Below are positions 1 to 5,825 of a stretch of DNA of 6,856 nt, in pieces. Source of the DNA: Micavibrio sp. UBA2705 (GTDB lineage Bacteria; Pseudomonadota; Alphaproteobacteria; Micavibrionales; Micavibrionaceae). The stretch covers positions 81,562-88,417 of the forward strand of contig DELD01000002.1 of assembly GCA_002354205.1 (NCBI GenBank), read 5' to 3'. Both the position numbers and the translations under genes were made by a program. Numbering within the stretch: the stretch's first letter is position 1; each line of letters opens with the position of its first letter. The notes under the pieces were generated by a model. It worked only from the letters and a program-made list of their open reading frames with translations, made no database searches and was not told the origin of the DNA.

Positions 1-1233
1 TCTAATTTAGAGCTAAAAAATTCTGACAACTTACCAATCGCAGACATCGACAAATTAAATCAGGAAAGAATTAATAAACCTGAGCCTTCAAGTGAGACCA
101 TCGAAGATATTTGCAAAAAAATAAAGAGAGAGAGGTTTCTAATTAGGCCTCCATACCAGAGACGAGAAGTCATAAACAGGCGAAAGAGCTCAAATTTAAT
201 TGAGAGCATCTTAATTGGAATAAAAATACCTCCAATATTTGTATTTAAACGGTCCGATGACGTTATGGAAGTCGTTGATGGGCAGCAAAGGCTTTTGTCC
301 GTCATAGGTTTTGTAGGCAAAGAATTTTTAGACGAGGATGGAGAACTAAAAAAATCTAATAAGAACTTATTCAAACTCAATAATTTAAAGATTTTATCTG
401 AGCTGAACGGAAAAAGTTTTGATGATTTAAGCGAAGAAATGCAAGATAAAATTTATGATTTTAACATTCCAATAGTCACAATTGACCAATCTTTAAATCC
501 AAATTTTGACCCCATTGATTTATTTATACGCTTAAACAATAAACCTTATCCTATAAGAGATGACTCATTTGAAATGTGGAACTCTTACGTTGATAGAGAT
601 TTCATATCTCTAGTGAAACAAAACGTAAAAAAGCATTCTGGATGGTTTTACTTAAGGTCTCCAGAAAAAAACTCTAGAATGGATAACGAGCAGTGCTATA
701 CGCAACTTGCGTTTCTCTTCTACAAAACTCTTTCATCTAATGCTAAAGACCAAGAACTCATAAAGTTTTACAAGCGTAGTAATTCGATAAGTTCCCGAAT
801 AAAAGACAAGTCTGAAATCACTAGAGTTTTAGAAACTTTATCTAACAATGAAGAGGTCAAAACACTCTTCTTTACCAGCATAGAAAAAGTAGAAAATTTC
901 ATTGTATTGATACGAAATATATTATCCTTAGGAGAAAATGATATATCCGACGAGCAGTTAAAAGACAGGTTCGGAGAGCTCATGAATTTTAAGTCAAACA
1001 GAAGAACAATGCAGGGCTTCTACCTTCTTTGGTACATATTAAATGATGCTAATACCGAATCATTAAAAGTTAATATGCTTGAATTAAATAAGCAGATTAA
1101 TCATGTCGTTGGGTTAACACGCAATTTAAACGAAGAAGATGATGCTTTTCATGATGAAGACAATCAAGACGACGACATGAAGACTTTTATGGATGAAGCT
1201 GAAAACATCAAAAGAATTTTGTCCAATGTATGA
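1..1233 (+). CDS. DUF262 (GmrS/SspE N-terminal-like) protein, 5' end outside window
   Basis: The frame is open from base 1 to the TGA at 1231-1233 (410 visible codons), so the true start lies upstream; the first internal ATG at 265 would cut through the domain. Visible DUF262 hallmarks, numbered from the first codon, are PPYQRR (50-55), LIESIL (66-71), IKIPPIFVF (74-82), the nucleotide-site motif DGQQR (93-97) and FIRLNN (175-180). In GmrSD and SspE this domain couples NTP hydrolysis, through DGQQR, to cleavage of modified phage DNA. Those proteins also carry a DUF1524 HNH nuclease module, in the same chain or a partner. I see none here: the second half is helical and charged and ends in a very acidic stretch (about 375-400). 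The next gene overlaps its 3' end, so the two are probably co-expressed. The family call is firm; the defence role is inferred. Confidence 0.85.
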   Translation, partial: SNLELKNSDNLPIADIDKLNQERINKPEPSSETIEDICKKIKRERFLIRPPYQRREVINRRKSSNLIESILIGIKIPPIFVFKRSDDVMEVVDGQQRLLSVIGFVGKEFLDEDGELKKSNKNLFKLNNLKILSELNGKSFDDLSEEMQDKIYDFNIPIVTIDQSLNPNFDPIDLFIRLNNKPYPIRDDSFEMWNSYVDRDFISLVKQNVKKHSGWFYLRSPEKNSRMDNEQCYTQLAFLFYKTLSSNAKDQELIKFYKRSNSISSRIKDKSEITRVLETLSNNEEVKTLFFTSIEKVENFIVLIRNILSLGENDISDEQLKDRFGELMNFKSNRRTMQGFYLLWYILNDANTESLKVNMLELNKQINHVVGLTRNLNEEDDAFHDEDNQDDDMKTFMDEAENIKRILSNV

Positions 1234-2890
1234 TGAAGACTATGCGCACATAATTGCAGCTTTAGAAGTTACACCAAGCGAAGCTTTAGAAAGCGATACC
1301 CTTGAATTTAAAGGCTATCGCGATTGCACTATGCTGTACAGTAAGGCTACAGACTTAGCAAAAGAACTGGTGGCTCTAGCAAACCACAAGGGGGGCACGG
1401 TAATAGTTGGCATAAAAGATAGTAGTGACGTTTCTAATGATGATTGGCCTTCTCAGTTAGCCGGCTTTGATCGTGTCGATTGTCTTGAAGTAACCAAAAG
1501 ACTCTCTGGAAAACTCTGCTCAGGCTTAAATCTAACAGCCAAAAACTTTGTCGCAAAAGAAAAAAACTTTTTAATTATCAGTATACCGCAAAGCAAAAAG
1601 ACAATCGCCATGACCTCCGACGCTAAGTGCTATATACGCAGTGGTCGTGACAGTCTTCCAATGACACCAGATCAAGTGATTGAGACTGTAAAAGGCTTGA
1701 CAGGTTATGATTGGAGCGCAGAAATAATAGACGCCCCCGATAGTAAAGAGCTTATAGATCCAGAATTATTGGAGCAGGCCATCGATGAATATAGTACCCT
1801 TAATGATGTTGGTCATATCAAGACCTCAAATGAACATTTTTTAGAACAAATTGGTGTTACATGTGATGGAGCGCTCACAAAGGGGGGGCTTTTGTTTTTA
1901 GGGAGTGACGTGGCAATCACGCATCATCTGGGGTTGGTAGAGTATAGATTTAGCTGTATGAGTCCGGGTGGAAGCTTACCAATAAACAATGTTTGGCAAG
2001 GATCTATTTGGAAATCTATGATTATGTTTAAACGATATTTAGAGGGTGTAACCGAGTATAATTCATTTGAGAGTAATGGTAAGAGATATCAATATCCTAA
2101 TATATGCCGTACAGCCTATGAAGAAGCCATGATCAATTCTTTGGTTCATCGAGATTATACCCTCGATGGCCTGTCTTCTGTTGAAGTTAAACACGATTGT
2201 GTAGAATTTTCTAACCCAGGAAACCTTTTAGACGACATTTCGCCAAGCAACATTTTCAAACACCCTCCAAGACATAGAAACAAAGCATTAGCGTCCATTT
2301 TAATGAAGTTCCAAGTGCTAGATCGAGCAGGGATGGGAATGAAAAGAATTAATATAGAGTGTATGAGATTAGGTAGGAGCGCAGCTCAAATTGAGGCTCA
2401 TAACGGCTATATAAAAAATACGATCGAAATTGATAATATTATTGAGGATATAGCGGTTTTAACAACGCCATACAAAGACGAGTATGATGTTGTCGAGCTA
2501 TTTTTGATTAATGCATTGTATGATAATAGCTATGAAAGCATTGAGACTTTAATTAGCAGAATATCTCCTTTTTCTGAAAATCCTTGGAGAGATATAGAAA
2601 GGTCTGTGTCTAGGGTAGATTGCCTAGATTTTGTCGCCAACGAGGATGGAATTTATGTAACAGCTGATCAAAAATTCAAAGAAATTATGAAGGCTAATCT
2701 TCGCGTTAAGCCATCTAAAAAGTCTTCTGAATTAATCGCCACATACTCTTATTTACAAAAATCAGGCTCAGCATCTTCAGAAAAATTGCAAAAAATCACA
2801 GGGTTTACTAAACTGAAAAGTGCGGAGGATTTTTTGAATGAAATCACTTTTATTCAAAAGAATGATAGTAATCAATGGATAATTAAATAA
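1226..2890 (+). CDS. Schlafen AlbA_2 domain / HATPase_c_4 ATP-binding protein (COG2865-like)
   Basis: Residues 27-31 (EFKGY), 47-65 (ANHKGG then VGIKD) and 136-145 (YIRSGRDSLP) are the conserved blocks of the Schlafen AlbA_2 domain. Residues 299-311 (EEAMINSLVHRDY), 330-334 (NPGNL) and 367-375 (RAGMGMKRI) are the blocks of the HATPase_c_4 module found in COG2865, historically labelled RecG-related regulators. The last ~130 residues look like a winged-helix-type tail. The product is probably cytoplasmic and binds nucleic acid and perhaps ATP. I chose ATG 1226 (554 aa) because it gives a short ATGTATGA overlap with the upstream stop, typical of translational coupling. ATG 1193 (565 aa) is the alternative; neither start has a good Shine-Dalgarno. 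Paired with the DUF262 protein it may form a defence system; that function is inferred. Confidence 0.85.
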   Translation: MYDEDYAHIIAALEVTPSEALESDTLEFKGYRDCTMLYSKATDLAKELVALANHKGGTVIVGIKDSSDVSNDDWPSQLAGFDRVDCLEVTKRLSGKLCSGLNLTAKNFVAKEKNFLIISIPQSKKTIAMTSDAKCYIRSGRDSLPMTPDQVIETVKGLTGYDWSAEIIDAPDSKELIDPELLEQAIDEYSTLNDVGHIKTSNEHFLEQIGVTCDGALTKGGLLFLGSDVAITHHLGLVEYRFSCMSPGGSLPINNVWQGSIWKSMIMFKRYLEGVTEYNSFESNGKRYQYPNICRTAYEEAMINSLVHRDYTLDGLSSVEVKHDCVEFSNPGNLLDDISPSNIFKHPPRHRNKALASILMKFQVLDRAGMGMKRINIECMRLGRSAAQIEAHNGYIKNTIEIDNIIEDIAVLTTPYKDEYDVVELFLINALYDNSYESIETLISRISPFSENPWRDIERSVSRVDCLDFVANEDGIYVTADQKFKEIMKANLRVKPSKKSSELIATYSYLQKSGSASSEKLQKITGFTKLKSAEDFLNEITFIQKNDSNQWIIK

Positions 2891-3029
2891 TTTTTATAAG
2901 ATATATATCATTCTAATGTTCTCTTATGGCCGAAAAATTAAGTTTTGCATATCTTTATTAGTTTCAAAGTACCAACACCTTCTCTTTGAATAGCTTTAGT
3001 TATATTCCATTAAAGGTCTGCTTTTATCT
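2891..3029. other. AT-rich intergenic region at strand switch
   Basis: This gap separates the + strand operon from the - strand genes, whose 3' ends face each other. A bidirectional terminator would be expected, but I see no GC-rich hairpin with a T-run on either strand, only scattered AT-rich sequence. No small ORF with a ribosome binding site stands out. Confidence 0.5.
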
Positions 3030-3470
3030 TCATGCATAAGCTCTTAAGATATGATAAACTTGCTGCCGCGACATACCAAAGCGCTTAGCAATGTCATTTT
3101 TCTTTGTGCCAATCTTGGCTAATAAGATTATTTGCTGATCACGCTCAGCGCGTCGTTGTTTTTTGCATTTAGATTGCAGCGAAACATATATGTCTTGCGC
3201 GCGCGCCTTTGAACATTCTATACGTTTTCTAATATAGCTTATAGCCTTATTTGGGTTTTCATCGTCGACTATAGACGGGTCTTCCGTATATAGTAACTTG
3301 ACTATATCTTTGATATTATCTCTGTAGTCCCTAGAACGTACACGGCTCTTTTTTAATAGCCTTAACTTTGAAATTTCTAGCTCACAGTCGAGCTTTATCT
3401 TTTCAAGCCATTCTATAGTCATATCTATTTCATGCGTAGGTAAATTGTATAGATTAATCGTTATAGCCAT
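3030..3470 (-). CDS. Small DNA-binding protein with C-terminal resolvase/Hin-type helix-turn-helix
   Basis: A 146-aa protein of no family I can name. Residues 15-42 are helical and charged (WLEKIKLDCELEISKL) and could form a coiled coil for dimerisation. A strongly basic stretch (KCKKQRRAER, 101-110) leads into a clear C-terminal helix-turn-helix at about 113-143 (AKIGTKKNDIAKRFGMSRQQ), resembling the Hin/resolvase C-terminal domain. No recombinase catalytic domain is present, so it is more likely a regulator or origin/partition-type binding protein. I chose ATG 3470 because AAGGAAG sits seven bases upstream; the ATG at 3497 adds nine residues and has no ribosome binding site. The gene is preceded and partly overlapped by a dense array of CTATAG sites, which suggests autoregulation or a structural role at that array (inference). 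Confidence 0.75.
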   Translation of the reverse strand: MAITINLYNLPTHEIDMTIEWLEKIKLDCELEISKLRLLKKSRVRSRDYRDNIKDIVKLLYTEDPSIVDDENPNKAISYIRKRIECSKARAQDIYVSLQSKCKKQRRAERDQQIILLAKIGTKKNDIAKRFGMSRQQVYHILRAYA

Positions 3471-3477
3471 ACGCTCA

Positions 3478-3484
3478 CTTCCTT
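3478..3484 (-). promoter_or_regulatory. Ribosome binding site of the HTH gene
   Basis: AAGGAAG on the minus strand, seven bases before ATG 3470. It is the strongest Shine-Dalgarno in the window and decides the start of this gene against the upstream ATG at 3497. Confidence 0.75.
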
Positions 3485-3542
3485 CTATATCTCTCATGTC
3501 ATTACGCTATAGATATAAACCTATAGCCCTAAAAAATCTCTT

Positions 3543-3570
3543 ACTATAGCTGCCCATCTATAGTATCCAA
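3543..3570 (-). promoter_or_regulatory. Possible sigma70-type promoter of the HTH gene
   Basis: On the minus strand, TTGGAT (3565-3570) and TATAGT (3543-3548) are separated by 16 bases and point at the HTH gene. The -10-like element overlaps one of the CTATAG repeats and a second repeat lies in the spacer, so a protein bound to the array would block it. Because TATAG itself resembles a -10 box, several alternatives exist nearby. Confidence 0.35.
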
Positions 3571-3670
3571 CTATACTTCGCCTTATAGCTATAGGCACAC
3601 AATCTCTATAAGGGAAAACGTTATAATGACTTTGCTATAGATTGAACGCCTATAGTGATTATCGAAAGAC

Positions 3671-3698
3671 CACCCTTATAGGAAGTGCTTATAGGGTG
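3671..3698. terminator. Inverted repeat just after the initiator gene
   Basis: CACCCT (3671-3676) and AGGGTG (3693-3698) form a six-base-pair stem with a 16-base loop, starting 11 bases past the initiator stop. There is no T-run after it on the minus strand, so termination would be weak. Both arms carry a TTATAG element, so it may instead be the outermost pair of the CTATAG array. Confidence 0.3.
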
Positions 3699-3709
3699 AA
3701 GCCCCATAA

Positions 3710-4663
3710 CTAATTAACCACGGCAACACCCTTCGCAACATATATATTTGATACATTCGGCAAAACAGCTATAATCTCTTTCATATAGTTATTAGACACC
3801 CAGTTTGCAGCATGAGTGTTTGGTGCAATCAAATCGCCCTGCTCATCCAATTCTAGATTTTTTATCCATGCATTAAAAACGGCTTCGCCAAACCTTGAGT
3901 GCAGCGCAATCTTCCATTCGGCAAGCCCTTCTAAATTTGTTTTATGTACATTGCTTGCTGAGTGCTCATTGGATGGTGGCCTAATCTTGATAACACCTCT
4001 TTGTATACCTGTTCTAATCCACCCCTTAAGTGCCGACACCATATTCCCCTCAGGAAAGGTCGCTGCAGCTTCCCAATGCTCCCAACATGCAATTGCCTGT
4101 AATTTTATTTCAGCAAGCCCCAGAGGTTTTAAATCGCCAAACAAGCCATTCTTGCCCTCCCCTTCAATCAACAATAAAAAATCATCAAGCGAACGCGCCC
4201 TTTTTTCTTTTTTTATCTCTTTGTTTTCTTGTGTTTTCTTTGGGTAATCAGATTGGATTACACTACTGTAATCTCCAGAGGTTACACCAGTGTAATCAGA
4301 TGGGGTTACACTGGGGGTGTAATCTAATTGAGTTACACTCCTATAATTATCATATAGAAGCTTGTATTGATTGGTATTGCCACGCGTGCCCTTCTTAGCA
4401 AGCGCCAAGTAGCCAAACCCTATCAACTTCTTAATTTGGTTCTGAATGGCCCACCTTTTTACGCCTTTAGTCTTCGCTGCCTTTTTAATCGACAAATGCT
4501 TAACCAAACCGTCATCATAAGCCTTGCTAACAAGCAGCCCGAGAAACGCCCTTGTTTCATTTTGAAGACGAGGATCAAAATATGCAGCTTCCATAAGTTT
4601 ACTGTTTAATACAAACCCAGTAACTTGATAGCCTGCTTCATTTGTGTACTTTTCTTGCTGCAT
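3710..4663 (-). CDS. Replication initiator: winged helix, internal iterons, C-terminal DnaA_N-like domain
   Basis: A 317-aa protein. Residues 1-105 form a HTH_36-like winged helix ending in a wing-type segment (RGNTNQYKLLY). Residues 109-141 are four near-repeats of 8-9 residues (SVTQLDYT, PSVTPSDYT, GVTSGDYS, SVIQSDYP), encoded by the DNA iterons. Residues 142-157 are a lysine/glutamate linker. Residues 245-315 resemble DnaA domain I (WKIALHSRFGEAVFNAWIKN, then ANWVSNNYMKEII), the part of DnaA that contacts DnaB. The layout parallels the phage lambda O protein: bind an origin inside one's own gene, then recruit the host helicase. No helicase loader is visible nearby. The start ATG shares one base with the stop of the AlpA-like gene (TAATG) and has no Shine-Dalgarno of its own, so translation is probably coupled. 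The role is inferred from domains and the origin-like repeats. Confidence 0.82.
   Translation of the reverse strand: MQQEKYTNEAGYQVTGFVLNSKLMEAAYFDPRLQNETRAFLGLLVSKAYDDGLVKHLSIKKAAKTKGVKRWAIQNQIKKLIGFGYLALAKKGTRGNTNQYKLLYDNYRSVTQLDYTPSVTPSDYTGVTSGDYSSVIQSDYPKKTQENKEIKKEKRARSLDDFLLLIEGEGKNGLFGDLKPLGLAEIKLQAIACWEHWEAAATFPEGNMVSALKGWIRTGIQRGVIKIRPPSNEHSASNVHKTNLEGLAEWKIALHSRFGEAVFNAWIKNLELDEQGDLIAPNTHAANWVSNNYMKEIIAVLPNVSNIYVAKGVAVVN
4201..4348. other. Probable replication origin (iterons plus AT-rich unwinding tract)
   Basis: Beside the iterons, bases 4201-4241 on the + strand are about 80% A+T and 37 of 41 are pyrimidines, an asymmetric tract not seen elsewhere in the window. Reading along the initiator gene, iterons come first and the A-rich tract second, the same order as in lambda ori inside the O gene. 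By analogy the initiator binds the iterons and the tract melts. I saw no good DnaA box nearby. The origin call is inferred from architecture. Confidence 0.7.
4242..4348. repeat. Iterons (imperfect palindromes) inside the initiator gene
   Basis: Four units start at 4256, 4280, 4304 and 4331 on the + strand. Their left arms are GATTACAC, GGTTACAC, GGTTACAC and AGTTACAC. The right arms end at 4273, 4297, 4324 and 4348 and are CTGTAATC, GTGTAATC, GTGTAATC and CTATAATT. An extra right half-site, GGGTAATC, lies at 4242-4249. The period is 24, 24 and 27 bases, always a multiple of three, so the repeats stay in frame. Three units are 18 bases long; the third is 21 because of a longer spacer. The fourth unit is degenerate. 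Confidence 0.88.
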
Positions 4664-4857
4664 TAGGAAATAGTACGCTCGTTTATAAATGTCTGAATAT
4701 CTGCACTGCGATAGCGCACGAGATGACCGATTTTTGTATAGGGGAGCTTATAGCGTTTTGTTGCGCGCCAAACATTAAGAGTTTCTACGCTAACACCAAG
4801 AATATCCGCGACTTGGATTGGCGTTAGCAGATTAAATACAGGTTGTTGTTCGTTCAT
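4663..4857 (-). CDS. AlpA/excisionase-family helix-turn-helix protein
   Basis: A 64-aa protein of the HTH_17/MerR-like excisionase class. Residues 11-31 (LTPIQVADILGVSVETLNVW) are the helix-turn-helix and residues 42-50 (KIGHLVRYR) the wing, as in the AlpA regulators of P4-like elements. Such proteins act as recombination directionality factors or as activators of integrase or replication genes. GTG 4866, ATG 4863 and ATG 4857 are all in frame. I chose 4857 because AAAAGG lies eight bases upstream of it but only two from ATG 4863. The stop TAA overlaps the initiator ATG by one base, so both are probably made from one message. Which of the two AlpA roles applies cannot be told from sequence. 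Confidence 0.85.
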   Translation of the reverse strand: MNEQQPVFNLLTPIQVADILGVSVETLNVWRATKRYKLPYTKIGHLVRYRSADIQTFINERTIS

Positions 4858-4865
4858 GTGCATCA

Positions 4866-4871
4866 CCTTTT
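4866..4871 (-). promoter_or_regulatory. Ribosome binding site of the AlpA-like gene
   Basis: AAAAGG on the minus strand, eight bases before ATG 4857. The spacing favours this start over the in-frame GTG 4866 and ATG 4863. Confidence 0.65.
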
Positions 4872-4890
4872 AGAGTTTTATTTCAACTCT
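4872..4890. promoter_or_regulatory. Inverted repeat directly upstream of the AlpA-like gene's RBS
   Basis: AGAGTT (4872-4877) and AACTCT (4885-4890) form a perfect six-base inverted repeat with a seven-base spacer, abutting the AAAAGG. It could be an operator controlling the alpA-initiator operon or a 5'-leader hairpin affecting translation. No convincing -35/-10 pair was found in the 126-bp gap 4858-4983. Confidence 0.4.
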
Positions 4891-4954
4891 GATTAGTGTT
4901 GCACAATCCGCAGCATTTTCAATTTAAGTTGGCCACAAGTTTTACCCTCATTCT

Positions 4955-4976
4955 AAAAAGAAAAACTGTAACCAGT
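4955..4976 (-). terminator. Weak terminator-like element after the 275-aa gene
   Basis: On the minus strand, ACTG-GTTA-CAGT is followed at once by TTTTCTTTTT, eight bases past the stop of the 275-aa gene. The stem has only four Watson-Crick pairs plus possible G-U extensions, so it may only partly separate the integrase operon from the alpA operon. Confidence 0.3.
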
Positions 4977-4983
4977 CCAAGGG

Positions 4984-5811
4984 CTATATCTCCGACATAA
5001 TTCCTGCGATTTTTCGATTACTGATTTGCGGATAGATCTTTTTTAAGACCATTTTTGCAGCATAAAATGCTGCAGAATTATAACCAATCTCAGGATAATA
5101 CTTACCTGCGGTAAAAGGTATTTCTAAAATATTCTCAAAGAAGGGCTTCATAACAGAGAGCGCGTTTCTGATTGGCAAATCTTTAGGGACTTTACGTTCA
5201 TCTACACGCTCTTTTCTTTCTTTTTCTTGCTCTTCCTTAGGCCAATAGACGTCATGAAAATCAACCAATGCCATCTCCGATTCAATTCTCTCCATTTCTT
5301 TGGAGGTTTGGGCGTGACTTAACTCTTCTTGTAACTCAGCCATGGTCTTACTTTTATTAGGCAAATCTGCAGCATGTTTCGCAGCAATTTGTATCTGCGT
5401 GATTAAACGACGGACACTGATATTAGGGTTCCAGTCATTCACTACATGCTGCCAAACGCCAACAGCCTTACTTAATTCAAGCTCATCACTACCATATTTA
5501 ACAAGCGCCTTCGCTAGTCGCTTATCTGCATTTCCAAACTCAAACAAGTCCATTATAGATCTATGGAGCTCTGAAGCTGCATCATGCACTTTCATCAACG
5601 CTGCCTGCTCAACATGCTCAGGCAGAGAATAATCCACCTCGTAATACCCCATCATAAACTCATCATAGACTTGTTCCACAATGTTCTTTAAGGGAATAAA
5701 ATTCTCTTTCTGAACAGACAAGACATCAATCAAATCATTAATCAAATCATCATCTGCTAATGCTTGTATTTCTGTACATTGCACATTTTGGGGATCTACG
5801 GCTAACTTCAT
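4984..5811 (-). CDS. Unrecognised 275-aa protein between integrase and AlpA-like gene
   Basis: I do not recognise this family. It is soluble, with no signal peptide or membrane segment, and largely helical. It has an acidic N-terminal third (ADDDLINDLIDVL, 19-31), a central helical part and a very charged segment (KEEQEKERKERVDERK, 192-207). The C-terminal ~65 residues are aromatic and more globular (PFFENILEIPFTAGKYYPEI, 223-242). AAAGG at 5821-5825 lies nine bases before the ATG and overlaps the integrase stop codon; only 12 bases separate the two genes, so it is probably co-translated with the integrase. The context suggests a role in element maintenance, excision or regulation, but nothing in the sequence shows which. 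Confidence 0.8.
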   Translation of the reverse strand: MKLAVDPQNVQCTEIQALADDDLINDLIDVLSVQKENFIPLKNIVEQVYDEFMMGYYEVDYSLPEHVEQAALMKVHDAASELHRSIMDLFEFGNADKRLAKALVKYGSDELELSKAVGVWQHVVNDWNPNISVRRLITQIQIAAKHAADLPNKSKTMAELQEELSHAQTSKEMERIESEMALVDFHDVYWPKEEQEKERKERVDERKVPKDLPIRNALSVMKPFFENILEIPFTAGKYYPEIGYNSAAFYAAKMVLKKIYPQISNRKIAGIMSEI

Positions 5812-5820
5812 ATTTAATGA

Positions 5821-5825
5821 CCTTT
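5821..5825 (-). promoter_or_regulatory. Ribosome binding site of the 275-aa gene, overlapping the integrase stop
   Basis: AAAGG on the minus strand, nine bases before ATG 5811. It shares bases with the integrase TAA (5824-5826), which ties expression of the two genes together. Confidence 0.6.

Larger units (their letters stand above)
3413..3694. repeat. Array of CTATAG palindromes and one-base variants
   Basis: Perfect CTATAG starts at 3413, 3507, 3521, 3544, 3558, 3589, 3635 and 3650. One-base variants (CTATAC, CTATAA, TTATAG, GTATAG, CTATAT) start at 3447, 3461, 3485, 3571, 3583, 3606, 3676 and 3689. Many are paired with a start-to-start spacing of 12-15 bases: 3447/3461, 3507/3521, 3544/3558/3571/3583, 3635/3650 and 3676/3689. 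A six-base word of this composition is expected well under once in 280 bases. The array fills the gap between the initiator and the HTH gene and runs into the 5' coding part of the latter. This is the pattern of an operator, iteron or centromere-like array bound cooperatively by a dimer. The ligand is unknown; the adjacent HTH protein is the first candidate. Confidence 0.8.

Noticed and set aside
60..380. Minus-strand ORF of 106 aa opposite the DUF262 gene
   Set aside because: It lies antisense to the conserved DUF262 motifs and is a shadow.
2891..3029. Bidirectional terminator between converging genes
   Set aside because: No hairpin with adequate GC stem and T-run could be found on either strand.
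3507..3655. CTATAG words as nothing more than multiple -10 promoter boxes
   Set aside because: They are palindromic, regularly paired and continue into coding sequence; most lack a -35 at the right distance. One may still serve as a -10.
3507..3694. CTATAG array as a CRISPR array
   Set aside because: The repeat is only six bases, spacing is irregular and there are no cas genes.
3846..3860. TTATCCATG as a DnaA box
   Set aside because: It differs from the consensus at the last two of nine positions and lies in the conserved DnaA_N-like coding segment, so it is probably chance.
3816..4609. Several + strand ORFs opposite the initiator gene
   Set aside because: They are cysteine/serine/proline-rich shadows with no ribosome binding site or recognisable motif, while the minus frame has clear domains.
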